Part shown: positions 54,401-63,980 of the stretch, piece after piece
Layout of the letters: each line of letters opens with the position of its first letter
Numbering within the stretch: the stretch's first letter is position 1
NCBI GenBank assembly: GCA_032622095.1
Contig: CP136069.1
Location: 40,898,194 to 40,962,193 of the forward strand
Reading direction: 5' to 3'
From: Siphonodentalium dalli
Lineage: Eukaryota; Mollusca; Scaphopoda; Gadilida; Siphonodentaliidae
DNA: 64,000 nt
The notes under the pieces: model-generated
The model's input: the letters and a program-made list of their open reading frames with translations, nothing else
What the model was told of the DNA's origin: nothing
The model's database searches: none
Made by a program: the position numbers and the translations under genes

Positions 54401-56737
54401 GCAGTGAATTGATCTTGGCGAAGTATCACGTCGAGTTGAAGAGGTCAGACCTGCGGCCAGGGATGTGGCTAGAGGGTCTCCGCTGGGGGGGTGTCCACCT
54501 TGGGAATTTCCAACTGCATCCCCCCCCCTTGGGTCGCAACCACACCAGCACAACTTTTTGCATAATTCCATTTGCACCCCCCCCCCCCCCTTGAGTCGGA
54601 ATCGTACCAACACAACTTTTTGCATATTTCCATTTGCACCCCCCCCCCTTGTACCTCATGCTCAGCCCTAATTTCCTATATATTCATAAGCCATGCTTCT
54701 ATTTTCCCAGTATGAGAACATTAAGATATTTTAACCTGAAAATTGCCCCCAAAAAAACAACTACTGATCTAATTCCAGATAAATGCACACAGCTACCGAC
54801 AACAGACCAGGAAACACCGGGCCGACCATGGTTGTGTGTGAGAAAATTTTGAAAACTATACAAGAAAATCGCAAATCCTAGCATCTAGACTGGCCTCAAC
54901 TGAAGCTTTCCTAGTGTTGGAAATTTCAGACCTCATACTCCTCCTCAGGTTGGAAAATTCTTCAACTGATGACCATTTATGTCTATAAGTTTGACCAAAT
55001 GTAGTAAAATATTGTTTTGTTAAACTAATTAGCAGTTTTGTATTGGCCATGTGGATGGGGCAATGACACACCGGGCCGACCATGGTTCGGCCCGGTGTGC
55101 GAAAATTTTGAAATCTGAACAAGAAAATCGCAAAATCCTAATATCTAGACTAGCCTCAAGCCTTCCTACTGTTGGAAATTTCAAACCCTACACCCCCACT
55201 TAGGTTGGAAATTTTCCAACTGATGACAATTCCAATGACAATGTTGACCAATTGTATGACAATATTGTTGACTGGCCACGGGGGAGAGACCAGGACACAA
55301 GCTTTCCAAGTGTTGGAAATTTCCAACCTGTCACCCCACTAAGTTGGAAAATTTCCAACTGATGACCATTTCTGTCAAAATTTTGGACCAAAAATAGGAA
55401 CATATGCAAATATTGGTCGAAAAACAATAAATTCCCCAATAAATTGTTTTATAATCAAACTACAAGAACATTTTCAACCTATTGTTGGTGTGAAATTTCG
55501 TTGTGGCAGGTATGAAATTTCCAACTATTGAAAATATAGCTCTCTGCTGGGGGGTGAGACACCCCCCCCCCCCACACCCCCCCCCCCCCCCCCCCCCCTC
55601 TAGCCACATCCCTGCCTGCGGCGGCTAGTTTGATCCAGCGATCTGACCTCTTGACTTCAACGAGACGTGATGAAGCCCAGCCCTGCAGCGTTAACAGGTT
55701 TATTATATGACATGCTTTTTTATTTAAAAAGCACGATTAATTATGAAATTAAACCACATGTAGGCCACTAGTAACAAGAATAAAGAAGTTTTTGTATATT
55801 TTTGTATAATAAATCGTCCGGCTTTTACGGACGTGCGCAGTATGCGAGATAGATACGGGTGGTATGACCTCGGGTCAAACTGTAGCTGATTTGATGGCCG
55901 GGAAATGATGGCTTTACTATAGCGGTATTTGGGAAAGAAAAACGATAGTCATATAATAAAGTGAATTGCTATCCTCCAACTACCAGATCATTACCAACCC
56001 CATGGTGGGTTTTTTTTTATAACTCTGAGTCAATCTTAGCAATAACAAAAATAAACATTTAACCAGAATTGAAAAATGATTACCTATATAATTTGTATAA
56101 TTGATATTGGGAAAGAAAAACGATAGTCATATAATAAAGTGAATTAAAATCCCTCAACTACCAGATAACTACCAACCCCATGGTGGATTTTGTATAACAA
56201 TGAGTCACTGAATCTTATCAATAACAAAAATAAAACTTTAACCAGAATTGAAAAATGATTACCTATACAATTTGTATACTTGATTTTGGGTGCATGGATG
56301 ACTTACAAAAGATCATGGTTGTCTGTAAAGATTCCTATGTCCACATTCTCTATGACAAGTCCTGTTTCGTTGTACCAAACGTAGCACCACATGTTTACTT
56401 TCGATAGTCGTGTGGATATCACTCCGATAATGCGCACGACTCTCTGGTCCGCGATTTTATACAGAAATGCGGAATACACGAACATCTCCTTGTGTGATTG
56501 TGAAACCCGGCACCAGTTTCCCGTAGCGTCTGGAAATTTTGGAAATATATCCATTTTCCCGCAGTCATCCATTGTATTTATATTGGGGATTGCCGTCATG
56601 TTTGTCTCTCGAATAGAACTCCACACAAAAACATAGTCCGTGAAAAACACAACAAACATTGCGAAAATAAATAACACGCAGAGTAAGGGTATGCATCTAC
56701 GCTGTCTCCGTCTGCACCTCAAACGAACAGGAAACAT
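44480..56737 (-). CDS. GT92 (DUF23) family glycosyltransferase, two-exon gene
   Basis: Exon 1 is 56737-56307 and exon 2 is 45449-44480; 1401 bp, 466 residues plus stop. A short basic N-terminus and a hydrophobic stretch (about residues 15-39) predict a type II Golgi membrane protein. The stem and start of the domain lie in exon 1 (KEMFVYSAFLYKI, RVVRIIGVIS). Exon 2 carries the GT92 core: HPWNIG (about 252), FQDLDELLVPNG (about 300, containing the DxD-like metal site) and LLNHYRVGYW (about 411). Characterised GT92 enzymes add galactose (e.g. C. elegans GALT-1 on N-glycan core fucose); the acceptor here is unknown. The junction is phase 2 on both sides (donor TTTT|GTAAGT, acceptor TTTCAG|GTTAAG) and restores a leucine. 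The 10.86-kb intron is packed with repeats. The annotated ATG is the first after an in-frame GTG GTG ATC. Confidence 0.88.
45454..46012. other. Start of the GT92 intron, no separate gene
   Basis: It contains a small fold-back (about 45610-45700: CTATTATTTTCAATGGAAGT and TCCCATTGAAAATAAACTAT) and otherwise unremarkable AT-rich DNA. Confidence 0.4.
46013..47559 (+). repeat. Five near-identical tandem copies of a 308/309-bp unit
   Basis: TCATTCCCCATACTCTGTAT begins at 46021, 46329, 46638, 46946 and 47255, giving periods of 308, 309, 308 and 309. The one-base alternation comes from the A-run in CAAACGCAAAAAAAACG; otherwise only one substitution is visible (GATACGGACGGCG in copy 4). The unit contains GATACGGGCGGCGTTGCCGG and its near-complement AACCGCCATTAAC. 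No ORF. Such homogeneity means very recent amplification or active homogenisation. Lies in the GT92 intron. Confidence 0.95.
47690..47893 (-). repeat. Dispersed repeat (inverted partner 17319-17525)
   Basis: Reverse complement of 17319-17525: CAGAAGCAAAACTTCTGTAA, GTACACCATCGTACGTCTTG and AACGAACGCCGCCCGTGC match with few changes. It stands directly after the 308-bp array, whose unit resembles it in outline. Confidence 0.7.
48290..49330 (+). CDS. Basic ORF1-like protein of a retroelement
   Basis: A GC-richer block with a frame at 48526-48744 (NLKKGPPKKKTPTRRRRDAA, RRAKWKQKR) overlapping a second frame from the ATG at 48723 to 49298 (191 codons). The second frame is Pro/Ser/Thr-rich, has a coiled-coil-like segment (about residues 125-160, NSERVLKIAMESEKRNQEKV) and ends PKKKRKKKK. 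The basic cluster and the coiled coil fit a nucleic-acid-binding ORF1 or gag-like protein. AATAAA follows at 49298. Since a decayed LINE starts 550 bp downstream in the same orientation, it may be that element's ORF1, but it could also be a separate short retroposon. The frame change at 48723-48744 suggests damage or an unusual start. Confidence 0.45.
49856..52587 (+). pseudogene. LINE (Jockey/Nimbus-like) endonuclease-RT, multiply broken
   Basis: Fragments occur in the right order in several frames. 49856-50194 is the end of an AP endonuclease (IVVGDFNED ... STIDLFLVSN). 50185-50586 is the linker (CPAWLTCEIRRLIRQRRRLH). 51012-51623 is the reverse transcriptase (QYQSGFVRGDSTVFQLTDL, FCDMSKAFDKVWHRGLL, GVPQGTILAPLLFLIYINDI, RLFADDTSI). 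51605-52587 is the thumb (RIYFAYIRPVLEYASPVWDN) and a C-terminal zinc-finger-like CACGEIETADHFLLYCPRY. A TGA at 51282-51284 interrupts the RT where CGA is likely ancestral (DREQ-stop-V), and at least three frameshifts are present, one at a poly-C run (50818-50842). The N-terminal endonuclease is missing. Inactive copy in the GT92 intron. Confidence 0.85.
52588..53110 (+). mobile_element. Probable 3' UTR of the LINE
   Basis: Non-coding sequence following the LINE's last frame, ending in GGGAAGAAATAAAATATTG. C/T-rich words (CTCTTCCTCTTACTTAATC) and a short hairpin TAAGCATCTGATGCTTGTT are in keeping with a LINE tail; the 3' boundary is a guess. Confidence 0.45.
53352..53548. repeat. GC-rich palindrome with 75-bp arms
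   Basis: 53368-53442 and 53461-53535 are reverse complements with one mismatch and an 18-base AT loop (TAATGGTATATAATATAG). The arms contain ACGCGCTCCGCTGTCCGCCC and GCGCTGCCCATATACGCCGC, far richer in GC and CpG than the surroundings. Weaker complementarity extends to 53352 and 53548 (GTAAACC...GTGTAAAC). Could extrude as a cruciform. Confidence 0.85.
53676..53979 (+). repeat. Dispersed fold-back repeat, copy 2 (partner 18217-18552)
   Basis: Near-identical to 18217-18552 except for a deletion of about 30 bp in the centre of the hairpin part, where TTTGAGACTCGGTTGATAAA replaces the longer loop. Confidence 0.75.
54190..54299 (-). mobile_element. Truncated AGGTACTC fold-back element
   Basis: GAGCTTTGATGGGTGGGTTG ... 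CGACTCAAATCAAATAATTT ... GATCGGATTATTCATCTTTA matches one end of the complete copies. The other end is missing. Confidence 0.65.
54397..55690. mobile_element. 1.3-kb element with inverted ends and TTGGAAATTTCC palindromes
   Basis: The ends are imperfect inverted repeats of 80-100 bp: CGCTGCAG ... GGTCAGACCTGCGG, CAGGGATGTGGCTAGAGG on the left and CTAGCCACATCCCTGCCTGC ... CTGCAGCG on the right. The interior has C/G tracts, two direct units of about 250 bp starting ACACCGGGCCGACCATGGTT (54814 and 55068), and repeated GTTGGAAATTTCCAAC-type palindromes. No coding frame. The region 57040-57120 contains further TTGGAAATTTTA words. Confidence 0.6.
55930..56286 (+). repeat. Tandem duplication, 2 x about 179 bp
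   Basis: GGGAAAGAAAAACGATAGTC starts at 55930 and 56109; the copies run to the GT92 donor site and differ by a few substitutions and a T-run length. It lies at the 5' end of the GT92 intron. Confidence 0.85.
56307..56737 (-). CDS. GT92 gene exon 1 (membrane anchor and domain start)
   Basis: 431 bp from the ATG to a consensus donor GTAAGT (plus strand 56301-56306 reads ACTTAC). It encodes MFPVRLRCRRRQRRC, a transmembrane helix ending FFTDYVFVW, a lumenal stem with an NMT glycosylation site, and the N-terminal GT92 segment (NWCRVSQSHKEMFVYSAF). Cysteines in this part are typical of the family. Confidence 0.85.
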
Positions 56738-57850
56738 GATCACCACTTGATAGTGCAGTCGTTGGAATCAGGGCCGGTACATGCACGCAACCTAAAAACT
56801 GCATGTATGAATTCGAACTTTGCTGGATTCGTGTTAATTCATGACATCTTGTATTGATCTATAGCTATGTACATCTGCAGAACCTAAACAATGACGCATC
56901 GGGGTAGGATAAAAACGCCATAGGCTATGATTCATTTGAAAAGCATTTATGTGATAAAAATCGATAGTAATTGTTGTAAAAATGTTTACGTTAAATCAGC
57001 ACCGAATACTCGGTTGCACTTCCCAGACAGGGACGTAGCGACAAGGGTCAAAATGTCCAACAGTTCGAAATTTCATGCATGATACAACTTTAGTTGGAAA
57101 TTTTACAGAGCATATATATACAGGTTGAAACTTTTCTCATTTGTTGTCTCATTTTTATTTGATTTTCCAACCACGAATTTGTGGGGAAATCTGGGAAAAT
57201 TCCAGGATACATGGTCCGGGTGGGTATATGGGTCTGAGCGCCAATCTCAGAGTGTTATAATGCCATGTAAATTTCTTTTAAAGTCCAATTTTACAGTCAC
57301 ATTACCACCACTAAGATGATTATAAATTTTCAGGCTTATAAACTGGATCGAAATAGAACTTTAATCAAGAGAAATCGTCACAGTTTCAATGTTTACCCAA
57401 TATTTGTTCTGTTATAACAACATCATGAGGGCTTCTGACGAGGAAGAAATGCATTGGGGAAAAAAGTAATTCCATAAATTTTTCACTGTTGCTTTTGACT
57501 TTCAATTATCGAATGTCAGCTCATTTTATTCTTCTAATACCTTAAATAGTATGCATATTGAACTATATACAGCTTCCATGTATTACTGTTGGATGTTCGT
57601 CCTTCATGGGTAGATAGATACATGTAGGTATGGCATTTCTGGGACCCACTCATATAATAAAAAGCAGAGTAACTGAACATAAGTTGCTCATTATAACAAA
57701 ACAAGTACGTAAATTGTAGTCATCTTTGTGAGGATAACAACTTTTGACTTCGGGATTCCCGTTTCTGGCATTGCAAAGATAAAATACATATTGTCTGTTC
57801 TTCAATATTCTACTTGCTATTTGAATATACTGCAAATGGAAAATATATAA
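56738..57850. other. Upstream region of the GT92 gene, nothing else recognised
   Basis: On the minus strand this is the promoter side of the GT92 gene. No convincing TATA box or CpG island was seen. 57040-57200 has GTTGGAAATTTTACAG-type words related to the element at 54397. Confidence 0.35.
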
Positions 57851-58557
57851 TTAACCCTTTACCCAACAGAACGGCCCTGTGCCAATGCATTATCTTATAT
57901 ACGCGAGTCGACCATAGGTCGCCTCGCATATATAAGAGAATGCATTGGCTTAACACATATTAAAAACGATAAAATTGTCAAAGAATGTAGAAAAATATTA
58001 TAAAAATTGTTAAAACATTTAAGAAAAAATTATAAAATTGTTAAATAATGTAAGAAAAAATGGTAAAAAGTGTTAAAAAAGATTTTTTTTTAGGCCAATG
58101 CATTCTCTTATATATGCGAGGCGACCTATGGTGTTATGACTGTTATCTCCTTGTATATATTTTATTAACTATTTTGCAAAAACAAATAAATAAATAAATA
58201 AAAATGACACGACAATGAATCAGCGCCAAAGTTTCAAAACCCCAAATGTGTCAAATCATTAAATCCCCAAAAGCAAAGAGGACAAACTATTAAAACCATT
58301 AAAATGAGGAATAGACTATAAGCGGTAAATGATTGAACAAAGTGATTATCGACACCTCGTGCGGGTACCCCCGGAAACCTATGGTCGACTCGCATATTTT
58401 AGAGAATGCATTGCACAGGGCATAACTGTCACCATCACAATGTGGTCAATGAACCGGTTCCAATGATATCCATATTTGTATGGTGTTATTGAGACAGACG
58501 GAAGATATTTTAGGTTGTTGAAGCTTTATTTGACCGTTTTGTTGGGTAAAGGGTTAA
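57851..58557 (+). mobile_element. TTAA-flanked MITE with palindromes, copy 4, split by an insertion
   Basis: TTAA at 57851-57854 and 58554-58557 with CCCTTTACCCAACA ends. It has the first palindrome and a longer A/T spacer than the other copies (an internal duplication). The second palindrome is interrupted exactly at its centre by a 245-bp insertion at 58133-58377. Confidence 0.88.
58133..58377 (-). mobile_element. 245-bp element with 8-bp target duplication
   Basis: Flanked by CCTATGGT on both sides (58125-58132 and 58378-58385), a target duplication within the known MITE sequence. One end reads GTTATGACTGTTATCTCC, the other GGGTACCCCCGGAAA; they are not inverted repeats. An AAAT-type microsatellite lies near one end. 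Superfamily unknown; an 8-bp duplication occurs in hAT and P transposons and can occur with SINEs. Confidence 0.75.
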
Positions 58558-58590
58558 AATGAGAGCATCTCGATCTGCCGACGGCTATTG

Positions 58591-58834
58591 TTTCCGGGGG
58601 TACCTGCACGAGGTGTCGATAATCCCTTTGTTCAATCGTTTACCGCTTATAGTCTATTCCTCATTTTAATGGTTTTAATAGTTTGTCCTCTTTGCTTTTG
58701 GGGATTTAATGATTTGTCACATTTGGGGTTTTGAAATTTTGGCGCTGATTCATTGTCGTGTCATGTTTTATTTATTTATTTATTTGTTTTTGCAAAATAG
58801 TTAATTAAATATATACAAGGAGATAACAGTCATA
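58591..58834 (+). mobile_element. Second, inverted copy of the 245-bp element
   Basis: Reverse complement of 58133-58377 with several substitutions (TTTCCGGGGGTACCTGCACG ... AGATAACAGTCATA). No target duplication is evident at its borders. The two copies flank the right third of the interrupted MITE and could pair as a large hairpin. Confidence 0.8.
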
Positions 58835-60150
58835 TCACATACACGACAATAGTTTAACAAAAAGCTCAATGGTGAACTAATGCAGCGATAGAATTCTAGC
58901 ATGAAAATCTGGTTCTCACTGAATATTCTCTTGAAATATCGAAGAGACGCGTTCACCGCCCGATATTTTCTTCTCTGTGGTTGAACCCTGCCGCCGTATA
59001 TATATATATGGATCAATTATCTGGCAGACGGTTCCAGAATAATGGACTAGATATGGTGATGACCGATCCACAAAAATTCCGTTACAAAATAACAGTTTAC
59101 TACTATTTCGCTGAGTGAACAAGAAAATCACTCATCTGACGACGACTCATTTCAAACAGAGACTGTGCAACCATTTTGTCATTTAATCGGGGCTAATCAC
59201 CACGTTTGATAATGCCCTGCTATGCAGACACGATTTGTCGCATACAAACTAGTGATGCGGGTAACCTGCATGTGGTATGGATGATAAACATTTTGACAAA
59301 TTTAATTGGCGAATATCACAATGGTTTTCTTGTATTGCTGGTGCTTTTCATTAAGCTGACATGCTTGGCATTTCATCCTCATGCATGGCTATTTACAACA
59401 TTCCGCACCCATTATCTGCCTTATCGTTCCATTTTAACAGCTTGTTGGAAACAAATGTAAAATAATAAACGCTCTGTGTGTATTCATGCTGACGTTTTTT
59501 TTCAATGTTGTGACTTGACATCTTTTAGTGGCATAAAACGCTCATATAAAGATATTTCGCATATTATCAACAAATCTCGATCACCGCAACCGGACACGGG
59601 TGTGGCACAAGCGGCCATTACTATACATATAAATGTGGGTTCCTAAATGCCATGTGGCTTTAAATAGATGATGCAGCAGAAAGGTTTCTTATTTCTGTTA
59701 GAAGAGTTCATTTTTCGACCTCCATTTTGCCTAGCCATTCCTGGTTTCTTAGCAGTGCGGTCCGGCGTGAACCCATCTCAAGTGAAATATGAGTATCCAA
59801 ACTCGCCTAACGATATCGAACTCTATTGTTTCACTTGTGGATTGCCCGTCAAAAATGACGGGTATATATATGTTTCTTGTTACTTTCTGGTTTTCGCGGG
59901 CTTCTATTAGAAATGGATTGGCCATGCTTTTCGTTTTTGTCACTGGTGGCGTGGGAACACTTTATTACACACCGACATATATAGGCCTGTATATTATACA
60001 CGCACATATGCGCAATAAAATCAAGCATATATTACCTTTTTACTATACTAACTGAACCAGGCTCTGTGCCCCATTTCTGTGCTGCATATATAAGGGCCCT
60101 GTATGTGGCTCCTTTGTGCGCTTCGCGCCCATTTTGATCTTATACACGGT
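58835..60150. other. Spacer, no gene recognised
   Basis: Short frames only (longest under 90 codons). No known repeat ends seen. Confidence 0.3.
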
Positions 60151-60194
60151 GGGGAATCACGTGGTTTTGAGTTGATGAGAACCACGCATTTAAA

Positions 60195-60237
60195 ATGGCG
60201 GCGGCGACAGACAACACAACGAGAAACGAAGAAAAAG
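60195..60237 (+). CDS. Candidate first coding exon of an unidentified gene
   Basis: AAAATGGCGGCGGCGACAG is a strong animal start context in a locally GC-richer stretch. It reads MAAATDNTTRNEEK and stops at a donor AAAAAG|GTAATA, phase 1. A following acceptor TTTTCTAAAG near 60573 gives a short frame that ends quickly (DDPCAGLSE then stop), so the real second exon may lie further right, possibly beyond the window. Function cannot be named from 14 residues. Confidence 0.3.
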
Positions 60238-62349
60238 GTAATAAACTAGGATATGACATATTTCAAAGTATTTTGGCAGCTACGAGCATATGCTACACCA
60301 TTTTTCAAACAAGCTGATATTTCATGTGTGTCCAATTCACATGTGTTTGCTCTAATATTCTGACCAAAAGTCGGAGGATTTTCCACGACGTGTTTACTGG
60401 TGTATCCCACGAACATTTTCTATTTTCATGCTTTTACTCTGCTTGGACCAAAAATATTGTTACTAATGTTATGTTTATTGAAAGAAAGCACATTTAGCCG
60501 GCAATATATTGAACCCTGATTTTCAAAAATGTATTTTTCCTTGTGATTCGTAGCTTTTTCATTATTTTCTAAAGATGATCCATGTGCCGGCCTGTCCGAA
60601 TGATAATTGGGATATTTTCAAGCAGAAACGGTCAAAATGTGAAGCATATCATTCGCATCTTTGACATCCCAGCTCTGGTTTGGCGACATCTCATCGCAGG
60701 ATCGATCTGCGGCTTTGATATCCGAAATTATGGCTGGTACCCACACATGGACGCAGATAGTATTTTTGCGAACCGCTCTGCATGCTAGACAATTTTATGG
60801 TTAATTAAACATATATTTTTCTATTGATACACGTATTATCCGCCATCTATAACTGATAATTATGTTTCAAACGAACTACATAACGTCAAAAAGTGTCTAC
60901 TATTTTATGATAAAATCGGAAATGAGTCGGAATTTCTATTACATTTATCGGGGTGAGAGCAAGCTATGGTCGCTATCCCATTGAGGGAGCATTCCGCTTT
61001 GCGAAATAATGTTTTGAATAGTAGATATCACCATTTAACTGGGCGATATAGAGCTTCATCTGAGGGAAGATATGTTCATTTATCAAAACCGCATGGTCTG
61101 GTTTGGTGATACCCTCTGGTTTGGCGATACCACGTACACGGGGGTGTCTCAAACGAAGTGTGTAGCATGCTGTTTGGATCGAACATTAATAACGTTGCCG
61201 AAAATAAGGAATTACCAAATCCGTTTTGGGCAGAAAATTGTGCGCGAAATATTTTTAATACTGGTCGTATTAGTTGTTGACAATCGACTATAATCAAAAT
61301 GATTATTCACGTCGTTGTAGAAACACAGCGTAGGTATTATCATATTTTTTCAAAAATATATATGTTCTTGAATGTTTCATACACAGATTGTTTTTTTTCC
61401 TCAGATCGCTCGGATTAGACAAACACCGCGAAAATGACAACTTCAGAAAAAATAACGCTACTTTTTTCGTAACGGCATCAGTTTGCCCTACCCGCGTCAC
61501 AGCAATTCATCAGGACCACCAGCATCATATAGTGTGGTCGTCGGGAGGTTTTAACCTAGAAAAAATTGTTATAAAGCTGGTTTTGGTATCATATTGTGTG
61601 GAAAAGTATCGGGAATAACATATCCAAAATCCGCCTTGGGGAAAATTCAGGATTCAAGAAGGCGTCCAAGATGGCGGCCAAAATGAAAAATATTCCCAAA
61701 ACAGCATTAGTCCTTTGTCAGGCAGAGATAATGAGATTGCTTTCGAAGAAATGTCATCACATTTGACAGAAGATTCCACAGGAGTCACATTGACCAAATA
61801 TCGGTCCCAGGGAGCCAGAAAGATGGCCATAAAGATGACCACCAAAATGTTTTTTTTAATTTTTTTTAATTTTTTTGATAGAAATCGGCCAGTGATGACC
61901 AGAATATGGAAATGAGTCATAATTTCGGCACTTGTGTATCAGATATATCAATATACTCAAACCTCATCCTCGTCATCTCCTACCAGTATTTCTTTTGAAT
62001 TAATGCAGCCCTCTCTACAAGCGATAACACATTTGAGACCATGTTTGCGACATGTGCACACATATCACATGTTGTGTTTGTGTCATCTTACACTTGCACT
62101 GTCCCGACTTGAGCAATACGTCTTGTGTTTCATTCTGGTCAGTCGTAACTGGGGCAAGTTCCGCGACACGAAGTCCCCAACCCCATCTCTCATGATTAAA
62201 TACGTCGTTATTCAATGTTCTCCTATTCATGACCGACAGATGAACCATGAGACTGTGATGGTATGCCGCTCTTTCTGTTGGTAGGAGTTTTTGGGCTCTA
62301 ACGCAGTCTTGCTAGAAGATGCTATGTCCATAAACTTCGCATGGCGAAG
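60238..62349. other. Region without a supported gene
   Basis: It could be intron of the candidate gene starting at 60195. Short frames and one AGATGGCGGCCAAAATGA-type block (61668-61690) reminiscent of the 41290 tandem units are all that I see. Confidence 0.3.
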
Positions 62350-63460
62350 CGTATTTAGTTAGTCTTCTTTCTTACCACCACATACAAGGTAAAGCCGCAT
62401 ATCGGCCTCGTCGATGGTTTCTGATTTGCACTAGACTCCTGCATGAGTAATATTTTGCGAACTTTAGCAGACTTGTTTATCTTTCTGAGCATACTCGTGT
62501 TCCCATGTCCGAATAATGCAGAGGTCGTATCACAGCATCCCCATACATGTGCAAACATGACATGGGAAGTTGTGAACTGTCCAGCCTTGCACACGGTGTC
62601 GCCGAATCGCTATATGGCAGCACCACCTTTGCCAGATTTCCGAGCATCAGATTGTCGGCCATGTTCGATTTCCAGTGACGATTCAAAAGAAGAATCAGAT
62701 CTGTATCGTCCGCGATAACCATGATATTTCTTCCATGCGAGGCAAACTCTAGGGCACGAGAAACTATCAGAGTATCAACGTCACCACTGCAGTGAACTGG
62801 GTGCCCATTATCCGATAAGAGGCGCCCTCAATTTGATGAACTGACCTTTGTTTCTCTCATTTTGGGAGGAAAATTTGCTGGTTATTGTGTGTTATTCAGT
62901 GACCCGAACGTCGGCATGTTTTGCAGATCGCCGGCTGTGCTCGTGATCTTTAATAGACGAGCTATGACCGAACCATCAAACACGATGCAACTCGAGCCAT
63001 ACTTGGTTCGGACTTACTTCAGACAATGCATGGCTACTTCCTTGTATGTTGAGTTTTTGATCCACTTCACTCTATGTAGAAGAGCTTCGCTACCAAGAAT
63101 GGTCTCAATTCCCTTCTGTGAATATTCGAGAACGAAATCAGTCAGAGCCTTTGCCAATTCGTGTTTTCGCCAACATTAACGTGGACATCAGCCTGTTTTA
63201 CTTGTGATGCTGCTGCGTCATCTTGTTCCCTTATCGATTCATTGTCCGCAGAGTCCTTCTCGACTGGGACAACTGATGGTGTTATAACCAAACATGGACA
63301 CGCGCCCTGCACAATGGAATGGTCGATACTATTCTGCTTGACATCGGACGGAATTAAAATATTGAGTAAGCTTTATTTTCCAAGTAATGGACAACATTTG
63401 GACCAAACAAATGCCCGTGTTTCGGCACTACAGAGACTGCGAAACGACTGCATTTAACGA
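62350..63460 (-). pseudogene. Decayed FEN/PIN-like nuclease of an invertebrate repeat family
   Basis: Minus-strand translation in changing frames shows blocks in the order of a widespread, poorly named invertebrate multicopy protein: KYGSSCIVFDGS (about 63030), then GDVDTLIVSRALEFASHGRN with VIADDTDLILLLNRHWKSNM (about 62780-62660), then HVWGCCDTTSALFGHGNTSM (about 62550). The acidic residues (FDG, D-x-DT, DDTD, C-D) correspond in order to those of FEN1/XPG-type PIN nucleases. Stops upstream (e.g. HCLK-stop-VRTKYG) and a frameshift between the last two blocks make it non-functional. The family resemblance is from memory and the nuclease link is inference. Confidence 0.55.
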
Positions 63461-63771
63461 AACAAAACAGTTTAAATATGGATTTTTTTAAAGACTAGAT
63501 ATAAAGTACATACACTTAGTTGTTAATACATAGATATAATATAATCATACTATATCTTGAATAAGAAGGAACATATAATTACGAACACAGCAGAAGATAC
63601 ATTCAGGTTCGATCACTCGAATTCGGTAAAGCCCCTGTCACACTCAGGTCGGCGCTTGCATTGCGCTGCAAAAGTATCAAAGCGCACACCTAAACGCACT
63701 AAGGTCTCCAAGAACCGATTGGTGACGCAGTGGACACTGGCTACGACGGGCGAGGGTCTCCATGGTCCAGT

Positions 63772-63980
63772 TAACTAGTCCAATAGTTGATATTCTACAC
63801 CCATGCAATCTCGTTGCTAAGCTTGTTCATCCAATTGCAATTGCAATATAGGTTTATTACACGTAGTTCTGCAATACAAAAATGCTCGCTTTGAGTTTGA
63901 GATATAGATGGAGCGACACGACAAGTACATGTGTGAATTTGTTAACGTAATTGCACGAGTTTGTTGTCATCTGATGGTAC
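63772..63980 (-). repeat. Dispersed repeat (inverted partner 23995-24206)
   Basis: ATGCAATCTCGTTGCTAAGC, TTGTTCATCCAATTGCAATT and GTAGTTCTGCAATAC match the other copy in reverse complement. It begins at a TTAA that carries no MITE here, whereas the other copy has one. Confidence 0.7.
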
